64,000 nt of DNA from assembly GCF_029168945.1 (NCBI RefSeq), contig NC_083601.1:71351595-71415594 (forward strand), in the 5' to 3' direction. Positions 1 to 11,530 of the stretch are shown here, in pieces. Below the pieces are notes generated by a model that saw only the letters and a list, made by a program, of their open reading frames with translations, was not told where the DNA came from and searched no databases. The translations under genes were made by a program, and so were the position numbers. Within the stretch, counting starts at the first letter, position 1, and every line of letters starts with the position of its first letter. The DNA is from Cannabis sativa (taxonomy: Eukaryota; Streptophyta; Magnoliopsida; Rosales; Cannabaceae).

Positions 1-130
1 TTAGTGGCTGTTTGGAGGTTTAGTCAAGTTTTGAGTTTTTGAACTCCATCTTGAACCTCCAATGGTGAAATGTGTTTCTGTGCTTGAAGCTTGGTTCTTT
101 TGCTTTAGAAATGTTCTTTGCGGTATATTG

Positions 131-2046
131 TGTTGGAAATTATTTTACCAGGATCTAGATTTACTAACAAGTATGTTGGATTAACAACCTAATATGAATT
201 CTAAAATAATGAAAATAAACACATGTAAAGTTAGAAAACCTTACAGTGGGTGCAGCGGAATAATATGACTCCTTCCGTTCAGATCTCTAGCCCTTGATTC
301 CTTTCTGTAGCAGAGCATCACCAAGATCTGAACCTGGATCTTCTTTTCTCATTCTTTGATGCAGAATTTCCATAGTCTTACATACTATGATTGAGGTACC
401 ACTTGATGTGTGTGGGCACTACTCATCTCACAAGGATTTCGAAATTTTCTCTCTTTTTCTCTCTTAATTTCGTGGTCTTAAGCATACATAAGCATACAAG
501 AGAAGAGAACAAGGTTGCTTTATATAGGGAAAAGGGAGAGCACAACTTTCCAAATAAACAGTTTCCTCTTTTACTGTGTAATTGATTAACTGCCTTATTT
601 AGTGTGATCCACAACTTTCCTATTATTGCTAGGCTTTGATTAGCAATTACATGGCAATTAAAATTGAAAATAATAATTGGGAAAATCAAACCATGTGGCC
701 GACCATAGGGTGAAATGGGCCTCACTTGGATTTTGCAGTTTCCTCAATTTTATTTCTATTTCTCCAAAAATGCTATTTTTCCAATTCTAATCATTTAAAT
801 GCCAAAACTAATTATTTAATAACTAAAATAGATTATTAAATAATATTGTCATTTAAAATAATTATTAATTAGACATGCAAAGTCTCTCAATTAATAATTA
901 AACCTAGAACCCTTTTATTTACGATTTCATCCTTACTTAGTGACAATTCATAAAGTAGACATAGTCTAACTTTTAGAATTATAATTGATTAATTAAAATC
1001 AATTAACTGAGTCTTACAAGCAGTATGGTCTCAACTAGTATGGGGATCATGGGTCTATATAACCGAGCTTCCAATAAGTCGAACCGAATTTACCAAGTAA
1101 ATTCCCTAACTTATTAATTTCTCATTGAATCCACACTTAGAACTTGGAATTGCACTCTCAGTCATATAGAACGCTCTATATGTTCCATGATATAGACACG
1201 TCATTAGTTATCCGTTGTTATAACCCTAATGTGATCAATGATCCTCTATATAGATGATCTACATTGAAAAGGCACTACTGTTACCGCTACACCTTCAATG
1301 TATTTTATCCTTAAAACACTTAACCCTGTATAAATGATATTTCAGCTAAGTGAAATGAGATCTCCACCATTTATCTTCGTTTGGTTAAGCTCGAAGGAAA
1401 TCATCCTTTACTTCTATTTGCCAAATAGAAGCTACAGATTCCATATTTATGTTAGCGCTCCCACTCAATTGCACTACTGTGTTCTCAAAATGTACGTATC
1501 ACCCTGACACAAAAGTAGGCTTAACTAATCAAATCAAAGAACACGGATAACACTCTTGAGATTGAACCTAACCATATTAGGATTAAGATCATTTGATCTA
1601 GGATCAACAGGTGATGTTGAATTGAATAGATATTACGGTAAGTTTTAACATATCTAATCAAAGTTCAATATCGGTCCCTTCCGATGTATACTCCATACAT
1701 CCGATACTGGTAAACTTTTCCAATGTCCTGGAAAGGACATAACACTTTTCCAAGGTGAAAGAATACCTATCGCTGATTATACCATGTCAGTCTAAATCCA
1801 GTGTTCTGACAAATCAGGGAATAAACTTTTGAACATATAATTAAGATTATATTCCACTGTGCTGACAACACTATAATCTTTAACCAACTCATATGTTCTG
1901 GACTTAAAAAGAATTCATACATTATATACATATAATCATGAAATAAATCATGTGAACCATGCAACATAAAATGTTATTTCTGATCTTTATTAATAAGTAA
2001 ATCTGATTATATGAAATGAGTTTTATTTAGGGCATAAAACCCAACA
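131..2046 (-). repeat. Copia family B solo LTR inserted in the LTR of element A
   Basis: Starts TGTTGG and ends CCAACA, a perfect 6-bp terminal inversion. It is flanked by a perfect 5-bp target duplication, tattg, at 126-130 and 2047-2051. The empty site is visible in the 3' LTR of A around 9260-9267 (one base differs). It is the reverse complement of the LTRs of copia element B1 (19063-20918 and 27099-28958), so it lies on the minus strand. No internal sequence remains, as expected after LTR-LTR recombination. It was inserted after element A. Confidence 0.93.
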
Positions 2047-2549
2047 TATTGAACAGGTTTGGAAAGTTTGGTATGATTTGGGGTTGTTTGGATTGAGTTA
2101 TGAATTTTTGATTGTTTCCTGCGAGGAACCGGAATTCTGGATGTGCAACCGGAATTTTGGATGGGGTTCAGGAATTCCCAGAACCGGAATTCCGGTTGCA
2201 GAACCGGTCTGCCGGTTGGGGGATTTTTAGGAACCCTTGCTGTTCTCCTTTTTATGTTATTTAGGGTATTGCCATGCTTTTTATCGATAGGGAAACTTTT
2301 AGTTTCTAGTCTAAGTCCCCGGGAAGTGATTTCGCGTATCACTTATCAGTGTTGTGATTGTTATGGTTTAGGAGCCTGTAAACTGCCATGCAGTTCATTC
2401 CAATCAGGTTGACCGACACACCTGAATTCAGAATTGAGGTAAGATTAGTATAACAGTATGCATATATATTACATGTTAAGCGTGCATGTTAGGAAGCCTG
2501 TTAGATTACATTAGATATGTATGTTGGCTTCGTACCATCCGACCATATC

Positions 2550-2790
2550 GCATCGGTTAGGCTAGAGTATGACTAGTAATTGGAGTATGACCAGTATACT
2601 GAGTTTAGGTTGATTCTAGGGTTGGTGGTACTGTGCCATTTGACCGTATCATATCGGTTAGGCTAGAGTATGACTAGCAGCTGGAGTATGACCAGTGAAC
2701 CGAGTATAGGCTGATACTGTAACACATCGGTTAGGCTAGAGTATGACTAGCAGCTGGAGTATGACCAGTGAACCGAGTATAGGCTGTTAC
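2550..2790 (+). repeat. Three tandem units inside the 5' LTR of A
   Basis: Three imperfect units of about 70-100 bp, each carrying atcggttaggctagagtat, gactag and ctggagtatgaccagt. The last two units are nearly identical to each other and shorter than the first. The same array recurs at 9745-9982 in the 3' LTR and, inverted, at about 52055-52310 in the solo LTR, so it belongs to the family. Confidence 0.85.
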
Positions 2791-3301
2791 TTTGTCAATA
2801 GTACCGTCGTACGAATGTTCGAGACTCAGTATCGTGTGGGACACAGCAGTTAGGGTGATGGTCAGGGGTATGGGTGTCTGATCATAACCTGGGATTTATG
2901 TATGATTATGATTTATGCTTTTCTTACTGAGTCTGTCGACTCACAGTGCTATATTTATGTGTAGGTAAGGGCAAGGCCAAGGCTGAGGAACTGTGAGAGC
3001 GAGCCGATGAAGATTGTACATGTGGGGGCGGTTAGGCCTGGAGCGTACGATCCTCGCGACAGCAGTGCTTTTTGTAATTAGTCGCTAGGCGACAAGTATT
3101 CTGTATTAGACAGTAAAGCTTTTGTAAAGTATTTTTTAATCGGGATCCTGAGTATTTTTGTATAAAATATTATATAAGTTTAATTAAAAAACAAAATTTT
3201 TACTTAATCACGATTTCCATAAAACTCGTTGATTAGCAACGAGCTGCACAGTATGTTTAAAAGTCACGTAATACGCCTATCCTAGTTAGGGAGTTACAAT
3301 T

Positions 3302-3314
3302 TGGTATCAAAGCC
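3302..3314 (+). other. Primer-binding site of element A (initiator Met tRNA type)
   Basis: TGGTATCAAAGCC begins three bases after the LTR end at 3298. It matches the usual plant retroelement primer site for initiator tRNA-Met (TGGTATCAGAGCC) with one mismatch. Confidence 0.85.
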
Positions 3315-3574
3315 GCCAGGTTATCTTCCGAAGATCGGCACGACATGTACAATCATCATCAGCAATTAGCTCGTTCTACGGTTCAGTAAGCTTTTATTAC
3401 TATAGTAGTTTATTTAATTATTATGAAATACGAAAAGCCTGATAGGAAGCATGTTAGTAGCCAGATAGTAGAATAGGCGCATGTTTTTAATTACCAAATT
3501 AAGCGGCATTAGTAAGCTCTCGTTGATCATGACCTGATGTGCCAACTCTTGGTTTCGCAGGCTGTTCAGACTAG
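3315..3574 (+). other. Leader of element A between primer site and gag
   Basis: No coding signal seen. It is the untranslated leader expected upstream of gag in this type of element. Confidence 0.6.
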
Positions 3575-5498
3575 ATGGACGCCAGGCGGAACACCAGGAG
3601 TCAAGGCAACTCGGTCGAGTCAAAATCAGGGTTAAGGAGCTCAGTTTCCCCCGAATGTTAGGGGCCGTGGTAGATGTCCCAGGGGTAGGGCCCGTGGTCG
3701 GGGTGATGATAACCCGCCACAGGCTGCTCAAGCCAATCAGGAAGCCCAGAATTGGGAAATTAGGTTTGCTGAAATGCAAGCCAGAATAGAGGAGCAAGAC
3801 AGTGAGATTCAGAGATTGAGGCAGCAGGGTGCTCCTGCAATGCCGGTGCCAGAAGTTCCAGTGGCACCCGCCCCTGTTGCTCAGGCCGAGATAGTGGTAG
3901 CGGCGAACAGAATTGAACCCCTGTATGAAAGGTTCCGGAAGCAGGCACCTCCGGTTTTTTTGGGAGGTCCGGATGTCATGAAAGCCGAGCAGTGGCTAAC
4001 AGTGATTACAAAGATACTGAATTTTATGGGTGTCATCGGGAATGACAGAGTGGTGTTTGCCACCTTTCAGTTCCAAGAAGACGCTCTAGTCTGGTGGGAC
4101 ATGGTGTCCCAGATTCACGACGTCACAACCTTGACCTGGGAAAGGTTCCAGGAACTCTTCAACGCAAAGTACTATAATGAGGCCGTTAGAAGTGCCAAGA
4201 GGAAAGAGTTCACCCACCTGACCCATAAGGAGAATATGAGTGTGACTGAGTACACTACACAGTTTGATCGGTTGGCGAGGTTGGCCTCGGGAATTGTGCC
4301 AACCAATTTCAGTAAGAAGGAAAAATATCTAGACGGATTAAATGTGAAGATCAAGCATGACCTAATGATCACTACAGACGACAAGACCACCTATGCTGAG
4401 ATGGTGGAGAAAGCACTGCGAGCTGATGGCGCAGTTGGATGTATGTCGGAGTCGGTTAGGACTCCAGTGATTGGCGGGGCTCCTACCCCTCCTGCATCAG
4501 GCTTCAGCAGGGGAGGTAGTAGTTCGGCCATGGACCAGAAGAGGAAAACATCCACTGCATCCGGTGGCTCGGGGCAGACCAAGTGGTTCCGAGGGAACCA
4601 GAGTAGAGGCAGCCGTCAGGGTGGTGCTGAGACCCGGTTTTCTTACCCAGAGTGCCCCAGTTGTAAAAGGCACCATCTGGGTGAGTGCAGAGGTCAGGGA
4701 TGCCTTCAGTGTGGCATGCCCAGACATTACAAGAGGGATTGTCCCCAGCTCAGATCAGAGGCACCAAGGGCTCCGGCGAGACCCACTCCAGCTAGGGTGT
4801 TCGCCATTACTCAGGATGATGCAGAAGCCAGTCCTTCAGTTGTAACAGGTCAGCTGTCAGTTAATAACTCATTTTACTCAGTGCTATTTGATTCTGGGGC
4901 CACACATTCTTATGTGGCAGCCCGAATCTTTAGTAAATTGGATAGACCGTGTGATAGTTATGAATCAGGGTTTGGAACCCTATTACCTGGCGGAGAGTTA
5001 GTTATCTCCAAAAGGTGGATTAGGTCTATGCCGATCAGAATAGATGGTAGAGAGTTAAGTGCTGACTTGATAGAGATGAGTCTAGTAGTTTTTGATATTA
5101 TTTTAGGAATGGATTTCCTATCTAAATACTCAGCCAGTATTGATTGCAAGAGGAAGATGGTGATCTTCCAACCGGAAAGTGAAGAACCATTTGTATTTGT
5201 TGGTTCGGTTCGGGGATCTCGGATCCTGGTGAGTTCGTCCATGTCAGCTAGGGAGTTACTGCATGGCGGTTGTTTAGGGTTTCTTGCCATGGTGATGGAC
5301 ACCACTCGGCTAGATACCATTCAGCCAAAGGACATCAAGGTGGTTGGGGAATTTCTAGATGTATTTCCCGAAGAACTTCCAGGTTTACCACCTCAGCGGG
5401 AGATTGATTTTGTTATAGATTTGGCACCCGGAGTGGAACCGGTTTCCAAGGCTCCGTATAGAATGGCTCTAGATGAGCTTAAGGAATTAAAGATTTAG
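3575..5498 (+). pseudogene. gag-protease of element A (broken)
   Basis: Gag is the retroelement capsid protein; the protease matures the polyprotein. The likely start is ATG 3575, with an Arg-rich N-terminus. A frameshift near 3630 separates it from the main open stretch, which is open through 5498 and contains ATG 3774. In order it shows a coiled stretch (IEEQDSEIQRLRQQ), the Retrotrans_gag capsid domain (VWWDMV...TWERFQELFNAKYY), a basic Gly/Ser-rich linker, a CCHC zinc knuckle (CLQCGMPRHYKRDC, about 4713-4754) and an aspartic protease core, LFDSGATHSYVA (near 4887). The frame ends at TAG 5496-5498, where related elements continue with Gln, so this looks like CAG to TAG. Confidence 0.9.
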
Positions 5499-6660
5499 CT
5501 TCAGGGGTTGCTTGACATAGGGTTTATTCGGCCTAGTGTGTCACCCTGGGGAGCTCCGGTTTTATTCGTCAAGAAGAAAGATGGAACTATGATGATGTGT
5601 ATCGATTATCGGGAGTTAAACAAGCTAACAGTGAAGAATAAATATCCATTACCTAGGATCGATGATCTGTTTGATCAACTTCAGGGGAAGACAGTCTTTT
5701 CCAAGATTGATCTCCGATCAGGTTATCATCAGTTGAAAATCCGAGAGGAGGACATTCCGAAGACGGCTTTCCATACTAGGTATGGACATTACGAATTTTT
5801 GGTTATGTCGTTTGGACTAACCAATGCTCCTGCAGCATTTATGGATTTGATGAATAGAGTATTCAAGGATTTCCTCGATATCTGTGAATTGTGTTTATCG
5901 ACGACATCCTTGTGTACTCTCATTCAGAAGAGGAGCATGAGTTACATCTTCAGATGGTTTTGCAACGGCTTCGGGAACACTAGCTTTGTGCCAAATTCAA
6001 GAAATGTAAATTTTGGCTATCTCAGGTGTCTTTCTTAGGGCACATTGTTAGCAAAGATGGGATCAAGGTGGATCCCTGGAAAATAGAATCTGTCAGGGAT
6101 CGGCCAAGACCGAAGACAGTGACACAAATTAGAAGCTTCTTGGGTTTAGCCGGATATTATCGTCGGTTCGTGGAAGGGTTTTCTAAAATTTCAACACCCT
6201 TAACTGAACTCACGAAGAAGAATCAACGGTTTGTCTGGTTAGATAAGTGAGAAGCTAGTTTTCAAGAGCTGAAAGAAAGGTTGATTACAGCTCCAGTGCT
6301 AGCTTTGCCTTCGGACAAAGAGAAATTTGTAGTTTATTGCGATGCATCCAGACAGGGTCTGGGGTGTGTGCTGATGCAAGCCGATCGAGTTATCGCTTAT
6401 GCCTCCCAACAGTTAAAGGATTATGAACAGCGATACCCGACTCATGATCTAGAGTTGGCCGCAGTAGTTTTTGCATTGAAGATCTGACGGCATTACCTTT
6501 ACGAAGAAAGGTGTGAAATCTATACCGACCATAAAAGTCTCAAATATTTATTTACTCAAAAAGATTTGAATATGAGATAGAGGCGTTGGTTGGAATTAGT
6601 GAAAGATTATGATTGTGAGATTCTCTATCACCCTGGGAAGGCCAATGTAGTGACTGATGC
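5499..6660 (+). pseudogene. Reverse transcriptase and RNase H of element A (broken)
   Basis: Continues the polyprotein directly after TAG 5496-5498. The RT palm and fingers are clear: [61 protein letters not shown] one-base loss near 5884-5890 shifts the frame just before the catalytic IDD block. A TAG at 5981-5983 follows in the new frame. The thumb ([12 protein letters not shown]) is followed by TGA 6248-6250. RNase H ([17 protein letters not shown], then [11 protein letters not shown]) is broken by TGA 6485-6487 and TAG 6578-6580. Domain order and motifs are typical of chromoviruses. No functional enzyme can be made. Confidence 0.92.
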
Positions 6661-8220
6661 CCTGAGCAGGAAGGGTCCCGGGCAGGTAGCTAGCATGATT
6701 CAGATCTCACCTCAGTCAGCAGAGGACATGGTTAAATCCAGCATTGAGTTTGTGGTAGGCCAGCTTCACAACTTCACGCTGCAATCTGATCTGTTGGAAA
6801 GAATTAAAGCCGCTCAGATGACCGATCCAGAGTTTGTAAAATCAGAGACGAGGTTTTGGCTGGCCAAGCCAGGGATTTTTCAGTATCAGACAATGGGATG
6901 CTTCTGTATAAAGCTAGGGTTTGTGTTCCGAGTAGTGTGGAACTCAGGAATGAGATCTTTGAAGAGGCTCATTCTACCCCTTATTCACTGCATCCCGGCA
7001 CCACCAAGATGTACCAAGATCTTAAACCGTATTTTTGGTGGAGCAGTATGAAGAAGAATTTGGTAGAATTCATGTCGAGATGTCTCACCTGTCAGCAGAT
7101 TAAGGTTGAACATCAGAGACCAGCAGGGTTGTTACAACCTTTAACCCTACCTGAATGGAAGTGGGAGGATATCAGGATGGATTTCGTGGTTGGGTTACCT
7201 AGAACCTCGGGTTTATTCGATTCCATCTGGGTTGTGGTGGATCGATTCACGAAGTCGGCTAATTAATAGCTTGTTAGAACAACTTATTCAGTGGATCAGT
7301 TGGCAGAATTGTACGTTAAAGAAATTGTAAGACTTCACGGAGTACCGAAGTCTATGGTTTCGGATAGAGATCCCAAGTTCACCTCCAAGTTTTGGCAGAG
7401 TTTGCAATGAGCAATGGGTACAAAACTGAAATTCAGTACAGCATTCCATCCTCAGACAGATGGGCAGTCTGAAAGGAAAATTCAGATATTGGAGGACATG
7501 TTACGAGCCTGTGTTGTAGATTTTGAAGGCTCTTGGAATAAATATCTACCGTTGATAGAGTTTTCTTACAACAACAGTTATCAGAGTACGATAGGGATGG
7601 CTCCCTATGAACTATTATACGGTAGGAAATGTTGATCTCCCATCCAGTGGGATGAGACAGGGGAGAGGAAATACCTAGGTTCGGAGTCATTGCAGCGGAC
7701 CAATGAGGTGATTGAGAAAATAAAAGCTAGAATGCTTGCCTCACAGAGTAGACATAAAAGTTCCGCAGATCCGAAACGCAGAGATGTTGAGTTCCGAGTA
7801 GGGGACCATGTCTTTTTACGGGTATCTCGAATGAAGGGGATCAAATGTTTCGGAAAAAGAGGCAAGTTATGCCCTAGGTTTACAAGACCTTTCGAGTTTA
7901 TCGAGAAGGTAGGTCAAGTGGCATACCGGTTAGCATTGCCTCCAGCTCTTTCTGCAGTTCACAACGTATTTCATGTCTCCATGTTGAGAAAATACGTTTC
8001 AGATCCATCTCATATACTCAGTTATGAGAGCCTTGAACTGCAGCCAGATATGTCATACGAAGAACAGCTAGTGCAGATCCTGGATAGAAAGGACAAAGTC
8101 CTTCGGAATAAGACCATAGCATTGGTCAAGGTACTCTGAAGAAACAGCAAGGTGGAGGAAGACACCTGGGAGCTAGAGTCAGATATGAGAGCTCACTATC
8201 CAGAGTTGTTCAGGTTAGAT
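6661..8220 (+). pseudogene. Integrase with chromo-like C-terminus of element A (broken)
   Basis: Shows an HHCC zinc-binding N-terminus (H...H, then CLTCQQIK at about 7087-7110). The catalytic core has MDFVVGLPRT (first Asp), VSDRDPKF (second Asp) and TDGQSERKIQ with the catalytic Glu region. A C-terminal stretch, VGDHVFLRVSRMKG...NVFHVSMLRKY, is of the kind that precedes or overlaps the chromodomain. Lesions are a frameshift near 6865, stops at 7264-7269 (two in a row), TGA 7408-7410, TGA 7633-7635 and TGA 8137-8139. Residual coding similarity runs to about 8220 (RAHYPELF). Most of these stops look like C-to-T or G-to-A changes at Arg or Trp codons. Confidence 0.9.
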
Positions 8221-8240
8221 TTCGAGGAGGAAATCCTTCT

Positions 8241-8250
8241 AAGGGGGGAA
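8241..8250 (+). other. Polypurine tract of element A
   Basis: aaggggggaa lies four bases before the 3' LTR, which starts TGTAAAGACC at 8255. This is the expected plus-strand primer site. Confidence 0.85.
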
Positions 8251-8746
8251 TAGTTGTAAAGACCGCTTAGTTTAATTTGGAAATTAGCAGTCAATTATGT
8301 TTAATTATGGAAAATTATTTATAGATATTTAAATAATTATTTATGCTGTTATTATTGAATTCTGAAATGCATTTTATGTCATATAGTGAATTTCATAATT
8401 TTGCATTTCCGGTGCCCGGTAACATGGAACTCGGTGTTTGGCTCAATAAAATCATAACTTAGTATGTTAGTATATTGGGGCGATTTATTAGACATTGAGA
8501 ATGTCGGGAGTGTTCGGGAATTTATAATTTCCCAAAATACCCTTTAGTGCCCTTTATGTTATTTTAGCATGGAGGGGCAAATTGGTCATTTTGCCCCATT
8601 GTTGTTTTGTAATTTAGTGGACTAAGTGATTTGAATATGTGTTTTATGTGGCTTCTTTGTGGCTGAAATAAAGGTCTATTATTTACATTTTATCCATTAT
8701 TTCCAACTTAGAAAAAAATTAGAAAAAGAAATGAAAAACCATTTTC

Positions 8747-8754
8747 TCTCTCTC

Positions 8755-8799
<45 letters not shown>
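8747..8799 (+). repeat. (TC)n microsatellite in the 3' LTR of A
   Basis: About 50 bp of nearly pure tc dinucleotides. The short Leu/Ser frame across it is a product of the repeat, not a gene. Confidence 0.9.
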
Positions 8800-8802
<3 letters not shown>

Positions 8803-9744
8803 GGCCCTCTTGGAGAAGCAAGAAGCTGGCCATTTTTCTTGGATTTCAAGCTCATTTGAATCAATTTTTGTGATCACAAGTTGTTGCTATGTTGGTTTTT
8901 GATGTTATTGATGCTGTTAGTTGTTGTTGTTGTTTTTGTGATTAAAATGCTTAATTAAGTGAGATTATATAGGTTGTAATGCATGCTTGTTACCCTTGTT
9001 TAAGTTTGTGAATTTTTGGTTCAAAAGCTATGGTTTTCAAAGTAAATTGTTGATTTTCGTTGCTGTGGTTGCTGCTATTGTTGAGTAGTGTTTTCTGGTG
9101 TTAAATTATGTTGACATAGGTTGAGTTATGCTTGATTTAGTGGCTGTTTGGAGTTTTAGTCAAGTTTTGAGTTTTTGAACTCAATCTTGAACCTCCAATG
9201 GTGAAATGTGTTTCTGTGCTTGAAGCTTGGTTCTTTTGCTTTAGAAATGTTCTTTGGGGTACATTGAACAGGTCTGGAAAGTTTGGTATGATTTGGGATT
9301 GTTTTGATTGAGTTATGAATTTTTGATCGTTTCCTGCGAGGAACCGGAATTCCGGATGGGGTTCAGGAATTCCCAGAACCGGAATTCCGGTTGCAGAACC
9401 GGTCTGCCGGTTGGGGGATTTTTAGGAACCCTAGTTTTTCTCTTTTTTATGTTATTTAGGGTATTGCCATGCTTTTTATCGATAGGGAAACTTTTAGTTT
9501 CTAGTCTAAGTCCCCGAGAAGTGATTTAGCGTATCACTTATCAGTGTTGTGATTGTTATGGTTTAGGAGCCTGTAAACCGCCGTGCAGTTCGTTCCAATC
9601 AGGTTGACCGGCACACCTGAATTCAGAATTGAGGTAAGATTAGTATAACAGTATGCATATATATTACATGTTTAGCGTGCATGTTAGGAAGCCTGTTAGA
9701 TTACATTAGATATGTATGTTGGCTTCGTACCATCCGACCATATC

Positions 9745-9982
9745 GCATCGGTTATGCTAGAGTATGACTAGCAACTGGAGTATGACCAGTATACCGAGTT
9801 TAGGCTTATTCTAGGGTTGGTGGTACTGTGCTATTTGACCGTATCACATCGGTTATGCTAGAGTATGACTAGCAGCTGGAGTATGACCAGTGAACCGAGT
9901 ATAGGCTGATACTGTAACACATCGGTTAGGCTAGAGTATGACTAGCAGCTGGAGTATGACCAGTGAACCGAGTATAGGCAGT
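9745..9982 (+). repeat. Tandem units inside the 3' LTR of A
   Basis: The same three-unit array as 2550-2790, with the same order of one longer and two shorter units. Confidence 0.85.
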
Positions 9983-10420
9983 TACTTTGTCAATAGTACC
10001 GTCCAACGAACGTTCGGGACTCAGTATCGTGTGGGACACGGCTGTTAGGGTTATGGTCAGGGGTATGGGCGTCTGATCATAACCCGGGATTTATGTATGA
10101 TTATGATTTATGCTTTTCTTACTGAGTCTGTCGACTCACAGTGATATGTTTATGTGTAGGTAATGGCAAGGCCAAGGCTTAGGAAATGTGAGAGCGAGCC
10201 GATGAAGATTGTACATGTCGGGACGGTTAGGCCTAGAGCATTCGATCCTCGGGACAACAGTGCTTTTTGTAATTAGTCGCTAGGCGACAAGTATTTTGTA
10301 TTAGACAGCAAAGCAAAAATTTTAAATAATCACGATTTCCATAAACCTCGTTGATTAGCAACGAGCTGCACAGTACGTTTAAAAGTCACGTAATACGCCT
10401 CTGCTAGTTAGGGTGTTACA

Positions 10421-11530
10421 GTATGTTATGTTGAACTTCCCCAATTCAATCGACCATTTTATCAATCATCCAGAAGCATTTGGTTTTGATAAAACTTGTC
10501 TCAAGGTTTGATCGGTTAACACTTTGATGGGGTGAGCCTTCAAATATAGTCGTAGTTTACGAGACGCATGGACTAGGCATAACGCTATTTTTTTTAGAGG
10601 GGGATACCTGGATTCTGCCCCTAGTAACCTTTTACTTACGTAGTAAATAGGTTGTTGGTGCTTACCCTCTTCTCGCACTATAGCTGCACTAATTGCATCT
10701 TCCAAGATGGCTAAATAAAGAAATAATGTCTCTCCAGTTATTGGCTTCGCCAAAACTGGAGGCTCCTCTTCGCACTCTTTTGTCCACTTGAACTGTTTGT
10801 TGCCTCGCAATATGTTGAAGAACAGTACACACTTATCAATTGACTTCGAAATGAATCTGTTGAGTGCCGCCATTCTTCCTGTCAGGGCCTGTACTTCCTT
10901 AGGCTTTGTCGGGGATGGCTTGTCAATTAATTCCTTTATTTTTTTAGGATTTTCCTCAATACCCCTCTCGTTAACTATGAATCCCAAAAACTTTCCCAAG
11001 GAGACTCCAAAGGAACATTTTTTTGGGTTTAGCTTAATGTTATACTTTTTTAATATTTTAAAGCATTTGGCGAGGTCTGAGGTATGATCCTTACTCTTTA
11101 TCGACTTCACCAACATACCGTCGACGTAAACCTCCATGTTTTGCCCTATCTAATTTGCAAACATTTTGTCTACTAGTCGCTGATATGTTGCCCCAGCATT
11201 CTTCAGTCCAAACAACATGACTTTATAACTATAGAGTCCCATGTTTGTTATGAAGCTTGTATGTTCTTCATCTGAGCCATACATTTTTATCTGGTTATAT
11301 CCAGAATATGCGCCCATAAAAGACATAAGCTCGTACCCAGCAGCTGCATCCACTAGCTGGTCAATCCTGGGAAGTGGAAAGCAATCCTTTGGGCATGTCT
11401 TATTCAGATTAGAGAAATCAATATAAGTTCTCCAATTTCCGTTAGGTTTAGGGACGAGAACAGGATTGGCTATCCACGAGGGATAAAATACCTCTGTATA
11501 AAATTGTTGACTAACAACTTATCAACTTCC
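10421..11530 (-). pseudogene. RT-RNase H of Tat-type gypsy fragment Tat1 (minus strand, truncated)
   Basis: Read on the minus strand, the fragment enters RT with YIDFSNLNKTCPKD and FPLPRIDQLVDAAAG (about 11440-11340). It continues through YSGYNQIKM and LFGLKNAGATYQRL, then the catalytic strand, here VYVDGMLVKS. The second catalytic Asp of the usual YVDD is Gly. A stop at about 11150 separates MFAN from the next block. Thumb (FLGFIVNERGIEENPKKI) and RNase H (EDAISAAIVREEG, YYVSKRLLGAESRY) follow. A TGA near 10463 interrupts it, but coding similarity (KWSIELG) runs on to 10430, where element A cut in. The fragment continues left of A, beyond the window. Confidence 0.9.

Larger units (their letters stand above)
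1..3298 (+). repeat. 5' LTR of element A (partial, split by a solo LTR)
   Basis: Bases 1-130 and 2047-3298 match 9137-10420 of the 3' LTR nearly base for base; the LTR ends in gagttaca at 3298, just before the primer-binding site. Relative to the 3' copy it carries the 1.9-kb solo LTR insertion at 131-2046. It also retains about 93 bp (around 3113-3205) that the 3' LTR has lost. It contains three tandem units (2550-2790) and a cluster of CCGGAATTCCGG-like palindromes (2127-2220). Confidence 0.93.
1..10420 (+). mobile_element. Ty3/gypsy LTR retrotransposon A (Tekay/Del-like), 5' end outside the window
   Basis: The order is LTR, primer-binding site, gag, protease, RT, RNase H, integrase with a chromo-like tail, polypurine tract, LTR, which is the gypsy order. 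The two LTRs align directly: base 1 corresponds to base 9137, so about 880 bp of the 5' LTR lies upstream of the window. LTR ends are TGTAA...TTACA. The element sits in the RNase H region of a minus-strand Tat element, whose frame resumes at 10421. A target duplication cannot be checked because the left flank is missing; the candidate on the right is gtatg (10421-10425). The long LTRs (over 2 kb) and the gag and integrase style fit the Tekay/Del chromoviruses (family knowledge). The coding region is inactive. Confidence 0.92.
8255..10420 (+). repeat. 3' LTR of element A
   Basis: Starts TGTAAAG and ends TGTTACA, and matches the 5' LTR over its visible part. It lacks about 93 bp present around 3113-3205 in the 5' LTR. 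It contains a (CT)n tract at 8747-8799, the CCGG palindrome cluster at about 9340-9420 and the tandem units at 9745-9982. It abuts the Tat1 reading frame at 10421. Confidence 0.93.

Noticed and set aside
2550..2790. CRISPR-like array
   Set aside because: Three imperfect tandem units without regular spacers, inside a plant LTR.
3774..5498. Long open frame as a host gene
   Set aside because: It contains retroelement capsid, CCHC knuckle and protease and lies between matched LTRs with a primer site and polypurine tract.
8659..8859. Leu/Ser-rich frame
   Set aside because: Product of the (TC)n run inside the LTR of A.
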